A program made the translations under genes and the position numbers. From positions 82,784-146,783 of the forward strand of contig JADKCG010000004.1 of NCBI GenBank assembly GCA_016714745.1: 64,000 nt of DNA. The letters are read 5' to 3'. The DNA is from Elusimicrobiota bacterium. Lineage in GTDB: Bacteria; Elusimicrobiota; Elusimicrobia; FEN-1173. Each line of letters opens with the position of its first letter. Position 1 is the stretch's first letter. Below are positions 61,292 through 64,000 of the stretch, piece by piece. The notes under the pieces are model-generated. The model did no database searches and was not told where the DNA came from. It was given only the letters and a program-made list of their open reading frames with translations.

Positions 61292-62461
61292 ATGATGAAA
61301 ACAAAAGTGACCAAGCTTTTAGAAGGCATTCAACGTCGAGGCGATTTGGCCGTTCGATCGGCGATTCGCCGTTTCGATGGGGTCGATTTGAAGCCGACGG
61401 AGTGGAGGGTCTCCTTGGTTCGGGCAGGCGCCGCGTTGAAAAATTTGTCCGTGGAGCGGCGTCGCACGTTGGAAGAGTGTGCCGCCCGCGTTCGCTCCTT
61501 TCATAGGGCCGAACGGCGCCACTCGCCGGGATCCTGGCGGGAGCGGATCGGCGGGACAACGGTGGGCCAAGAGGTCCGGGCGGTTGAATCGGTGGGGGCT
61601 TATGTGCCGGGAGGGCGATTTGCCTACCCGTCCACGGTGCTCATGACCTGTATCCCGGCGCGGGTGGCGGGGGTGCGTCGCGTGGTGGTTTGCACGCCGC
61701 CTCAACACTTGACCGACGAGGTATTGGCCGCCGCGGCCTTAGCGGAGGTGGACGAGCTTTATCAAATCGGAGGCGTGGCCGCGGTGGGAGCCATGGCTTA
61801 CGGAACAAAAACGGTTCGCCCTGTTGACTTGATCGTGGGGCCCGGCGGCGCGTGGGTGACCGAAGCCAAGCGACAGGTGTTTGGCGCCGTCGGAATTGAT
61901 ATGCTGGCGGGCCCCAGCGAGATTGTGATTTTGGCGGACCGATCGGTTCCGACAGACTGGGTGGCGGCGGATCTGATGGCCCAGGCGGAACATGACCCTT
62001 TGGCGCGGGCCACGTTGATATCGACGGATGGGAGGGTTCTCTCTTCTGTTCGTCGGGCTGTGGACCCCTCCGCCCGAAGGCAATGCCGGTTTTTGAAAGC
62101 GCGGAATTGGGCGGAAGCGGTGACCCAGGCCAATGCCTTGGCTCCAGAACATTTGGCTTTGGCTGTGGCGCACCCGGGGACATTCGTCCCCCTGCTCCGA
62201 AATGCGGGAGCGATTTTCGTGGGCGGAACGTCTCCTGTGGCGGCGGGGGATTATTGGGCGGGGCCGTCTCACGTTTTGCCCACGGCGCGGTCGGCTCGAT
62301 TTTCGTCGGGACTGTCCGTCCAAACTTTTTATAAAAGAACCAGCGTGATGGAGATTCCACGATCAGCCATGATTCACGCGTCGCCGGTGATCACTCAATT
62401 TGCGCAGGCCGAAGGTCTTCATCGACACGCCGCGTCCGCTCGGCTTCGGGGGAAACAATGA
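61292..62461 (+). CDS. hisD: Histidinol dehydrogenase
   Basis: 389 residues, about 40 fewer at the N-terminus than most HisD proteins. Present are VGAYVPGGRFAYPSTVLM, VDLIVGPGGAWVTEAKRQ, AGPSEIVILADRSV, DLMAQAEHDPLARATLI (metal-binding Gln and His), and APEHLALAV. The last two steps of histidine synthesis are made by this zinc enzyme. ATG 61292 or 61295. Overlaps hisB by four bases. Confidence 0.95.
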   Translation: MMKTKVTKLLEGIQRRGDLAVRSAIRRFDGVDLKPTEWRVSLVRAGAALKNLSVERRRTLEECAARVRSFHRAERRHSPGSWRERIGGTTVGQEVRAVESVGAYVPGGRFAYPSTVLMTCIPARVAGVRRVVVCTPPQHLTDEVLAAAALAEVDELYQIGGVAAVGAMAYGTKTVRPVDLIVGPGGAWVTEAKRQVFGAVGIDMLAGPSEIVILADRSVPTDWVAADLMAQAEHDPLARATLISTDGRVLSSVRRAVDPSARRQCRFLKARNWAEAVTQANALAPEHLALAVAHPGTFVPLLRNAGAIFVGGTSPVAAGDYWAGPSHVLPTARSARFSSGLSVQTFYKRTSVMEIPRSAMIHASPVITQFAQAEGLHRHAASARLRGKQ

Positions 62462-63090
62462 CCAAACGTTTGGGAACGCGCGACCGAGTCACCACGGAAA
62501 CCTCGGTGCGATTGTCGTTGGGGTTGGACGGGCCCGCCCGTTATAAAGTGCACACCACTCTTCCGTTTCTTGACCATATGCTGGAACTCTTTGCCAAGCA
62601 CGGGAATTTTTTCCTTGAGGTGGAGGCAAAAGGGGATACTCACATCGACGATCACCACCTGGTCGAAGACATCGGGTTGACCTTGGGAGAATCCCTGGCG
62701 GACGCGTTGGGCAACAAGCGCGGCATCGTTCGTTATGGCCAGGCCCTTAAGATCGGAAGCGAAGGGCGCGGCATTGGCCGGGCGTTGACGCCCATGGACG
62801 AGACGTTGTCGTATGTGGCCTTGGATTTGTCCGGCCGGCCCTACTTTGATTTTAAAGTGAAGTTTAGCGTTCAGAACAAGGCCCCCTTTTGTTTTGAGCT
62901 TTTGGACGACTTTTTTCAAGCGGTGGCCATGTCGGCAAAAATGAACCTGCACATCAAACTTTTGCAGGGGCGAAATAACCATCATATCGCTGAGTCCATC
63001 TTTAAGGGGTTTGGCCGGGCGCTGGCCCAGGCCGTGGCGGTGGATCCACGGCGGGCCACTCTGGTTCCGTCAACCAAGGGTTCCCTTTAG
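62458..63090 (+). CDS. hisB: Imidazoleglycerol-phosphate dehydratase
   Basis: 210 residues; only the dehydratase domain, without a fused phosphatase. Metal-binding motifs: LPFLDHMLELFAKHGNF, DDHHLVEDIGLTLGE and NNHHIAESIFKGFGRALA. The phosphatase step must be done by another protein; the GmhB-like gene at 24308 is a HAD relative but lies in a sugar locus. Confidence 0.95.
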   Translation: MTKRLGTRDRVTTETSVRLSLGLDGPARYKVHTTLPFLDHMLELFAKHGNFFLEVEAKGDTHIDDHHLVEDIGLTLGESLADALGNKRGIVRYGQALKIGSEGRGIGRALTPMDETLSYVALDLSGRPYFDFKVKFSVQNKAPFCFELLDDFFQAVAMSAKMNLHIKLLQGRNNHHIAESIFKGFGRALAQAVAVDPRRATLVPSTKGSL

Positions 63091-63094
63091 CCCC

Positions 63095-63739
63095 ATGACC
63101 AAGGTCAAGGCGGGGGTTTTGGATTACGGCATGGGGAACCTCCGTTCCGTGGAAAAAGCGTTGGTTTTGGCGGGAGCGAAGGCGTTTGTTTCTGACGATC
63201 CAAAAGCCCTTTCCGGCGCGGACCTCTTGGTGGTGCCGGGAGTGGGGGCTTTTGACGCGGCCATGAAAGTGTTGCGTCAAAAGAAACTGGATGTCTTTAT
63301 TCGGGATTGGATCAAGGCAGGGCGGCCTTATTTTGGGATTTGTCTGGGACTCCAAATCCTGTTCGAATCGAGCGAAGAAGCCCCGGGGGTTCGGGGACTG
63401 GGCGCGCTCAAGGGCAAGGTGGTGAAGTTTCGCCTTTCCGATCGACGTTTGAAAATCCCTCACATGGGGTGGAACGAGGTTCATCCCCGGATGTCGGGAA
63501 CAGAGGAGGGGAGGGCCCTTTTGCCGGCATCGGCTTATTTTTATTTTGTTCATTCTTATTTTCCCCGTCCGGCGGAGAAATCGCTGGTTTGGGCCACCAC
63601 CCCCTACGGGAACGATTTTTGTTCGGCCGTCGCCAAGGGAACTCTCTTGGCCACGCAGTTTCATCCGGAAAAAAGCGGCCCCACGGGCCTTCGTTTTTTA
63701 AAAGAGTTATTGAACAGCGTCTCTAAAAAGAAGAGGTGA
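63095..63739 (+). CDS. hisH: Imidazole glycerol phosphate synthase, glutamine amidotransferase subunit
   Basis: 214 residues. It supplies ammonia to HisF. VLDYGMGNLRSVEKAL at the start, the nucleophilic Cys in GICLGLQILFESSEEA, and QFHPEKSGPTGLRFLK with catalytic His and Glu. Start ATG 63095, four bases after the hisB stop. Confidence 0.95.
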   Translation: MTKVKAGVLDYGMGNLRSVEKALVLAGAKAFVSDDPKALSGADLLVVPGVGAFDAAMKVLRQKKLDVFIRDWIKAGRPYFGICLGLQILFESSEEAPGVRGLGALKGKVVKFRLSDRRLKIPHMGWNEVHPRMSGTEEGRALLPASAYFYFVHSYFPRPAEKSLVWATTPYGNDFCSAVAKGTLLATQFHPEKSGPTGLRFLKELLNSVSKKKR

Positions 63740-63742
63740 CCC

Positions 63743-64000
63743 ATGCTCGTCATTCCAGCGATTGACATCAAAGCCGGTTCCGTGGTTCGGTTGATCCACG
63801 GGGACCCCAGACAACAGACGACCTATTCTTCGGATCCTGTGGAGGTGGCGAAACAATGGGTGGCCCAGGGCGCTCAACGGCTCCATGTGGTGGATTTGGA
63901 CGGCGCGTTCAGTGGACAGGCCGCTAACATTGAACTGTTGTATCGGATCAAAGACGCGGTCAACGTGGTTGTCCAATTCGGCGGGGGGCTTCGCGATCCC
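63743..64000 (+). CDS. hisA: ProFAR isomerase, partial (cut by window end)
   Basis: The first 86 residues are seen: MLVIPAIDIKAGSVVRLIHG with the catalytic Asp, LHVVDLDGAFSG and VQFGGGLRDP, the phosphate-binding loop. AGAGG precedes ATG 63743. The gene runs off the right edge. Confidence 0.93.
   Translation, partial: MLVIPAIDIKAGSVVRLIHGDPRQQTTYSSDPVEVAKQWVAQGAQRLHVVDLDGAFSGQAANIELLYRIKDAVNVVVQFGGGLRDP

Overview
The window reads as a chromosomal segment of an uncultured, Gram-negative-type bacterium of moderate to high GC. Sigma70-like promoters (TTGACA, 17 bp, TAACAT or TAGACT), lipoproteins, an OmpA-like protein, parvulins and an O-antigen-type polysaccharide locus point to a diderm. The 2412-residue mosaic protein at 46258-53493 recalls the giant proteins reported from Omnitrophota and Elusimicrobiota, but no gene here fixes the phylum, so that assignment is a guess.

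Layout. 1-24868 (+): a surface polysaccharide locus with glycosyltransferases, a Wzx-type flippase, several SAM methyltransferases, three enzymes matching WbpB/WbpD/WbpE (diacetamido-uronic acid synthesis), a fusion of a GT2 glycosyltransferase with an initiating phosphoglycosyl transferase, a split transketolase, two more aminotransferases, an epimerase and a GmhB-like phosphatase. Two genes in it (a GT39-like protein and an O-antigen ligase) are decayed and one methyltransferase is frameshifted. 24920-27349: metK-ahcY, the SAM cycle that would serve the methyltransferases. 27703-28880: hisF-hisI. 29010-34171: lepB-trpE-trpG-trpD-trpC-trpF. 34196-46169 (-): two tRNAs, smpB, envelope proteins (TPR protein, DUF4398-like lipoprotein, OmpA-like protein), frameshifted pdxA, two parvulins, mfd with a broken C-terminus, an RlmD/RumA-like methyltransferase and a DUF1805 gene. 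46258-53493 (+): the giant protein. 53773-54415: an AbrB/PIN toxin-antitoxin pair. 54412-59866: a response regulator with a coupled small ORF, panD, a frameshifted M50-like protease, a polyprenol-kinase-like protein and an ABC exporter. 59879-60855: a MerR-hsp20 stress unit. 60891-61234: a small ORF coupled to a zinc-ribbon protein. 61292-64000: hisD-hisB-hisH-hisA (hisA cut by the window end).

The strongest novelty is a 157-bp miniature inverted-repeat element present three times (37410-37566, 40162-40318, 53495-53651). Each copy has the same length, 18-bp terminal inverted repeats and its own 5-bp target duplication of the form TTNAA. Element plus duplication is 162 bp, i.e. 54 codons, and one reading frame is open through all copies; one copy lies in frame inside the OmpA-like gene. 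Other points are the giant protein with alternating repeated modules, the GT2-PGT fusion, promoters placed so close to start codons that transcripts would be almost leaderless, and a run of frameshifts, several at homopolymers, that may be biological decay or assembly error.
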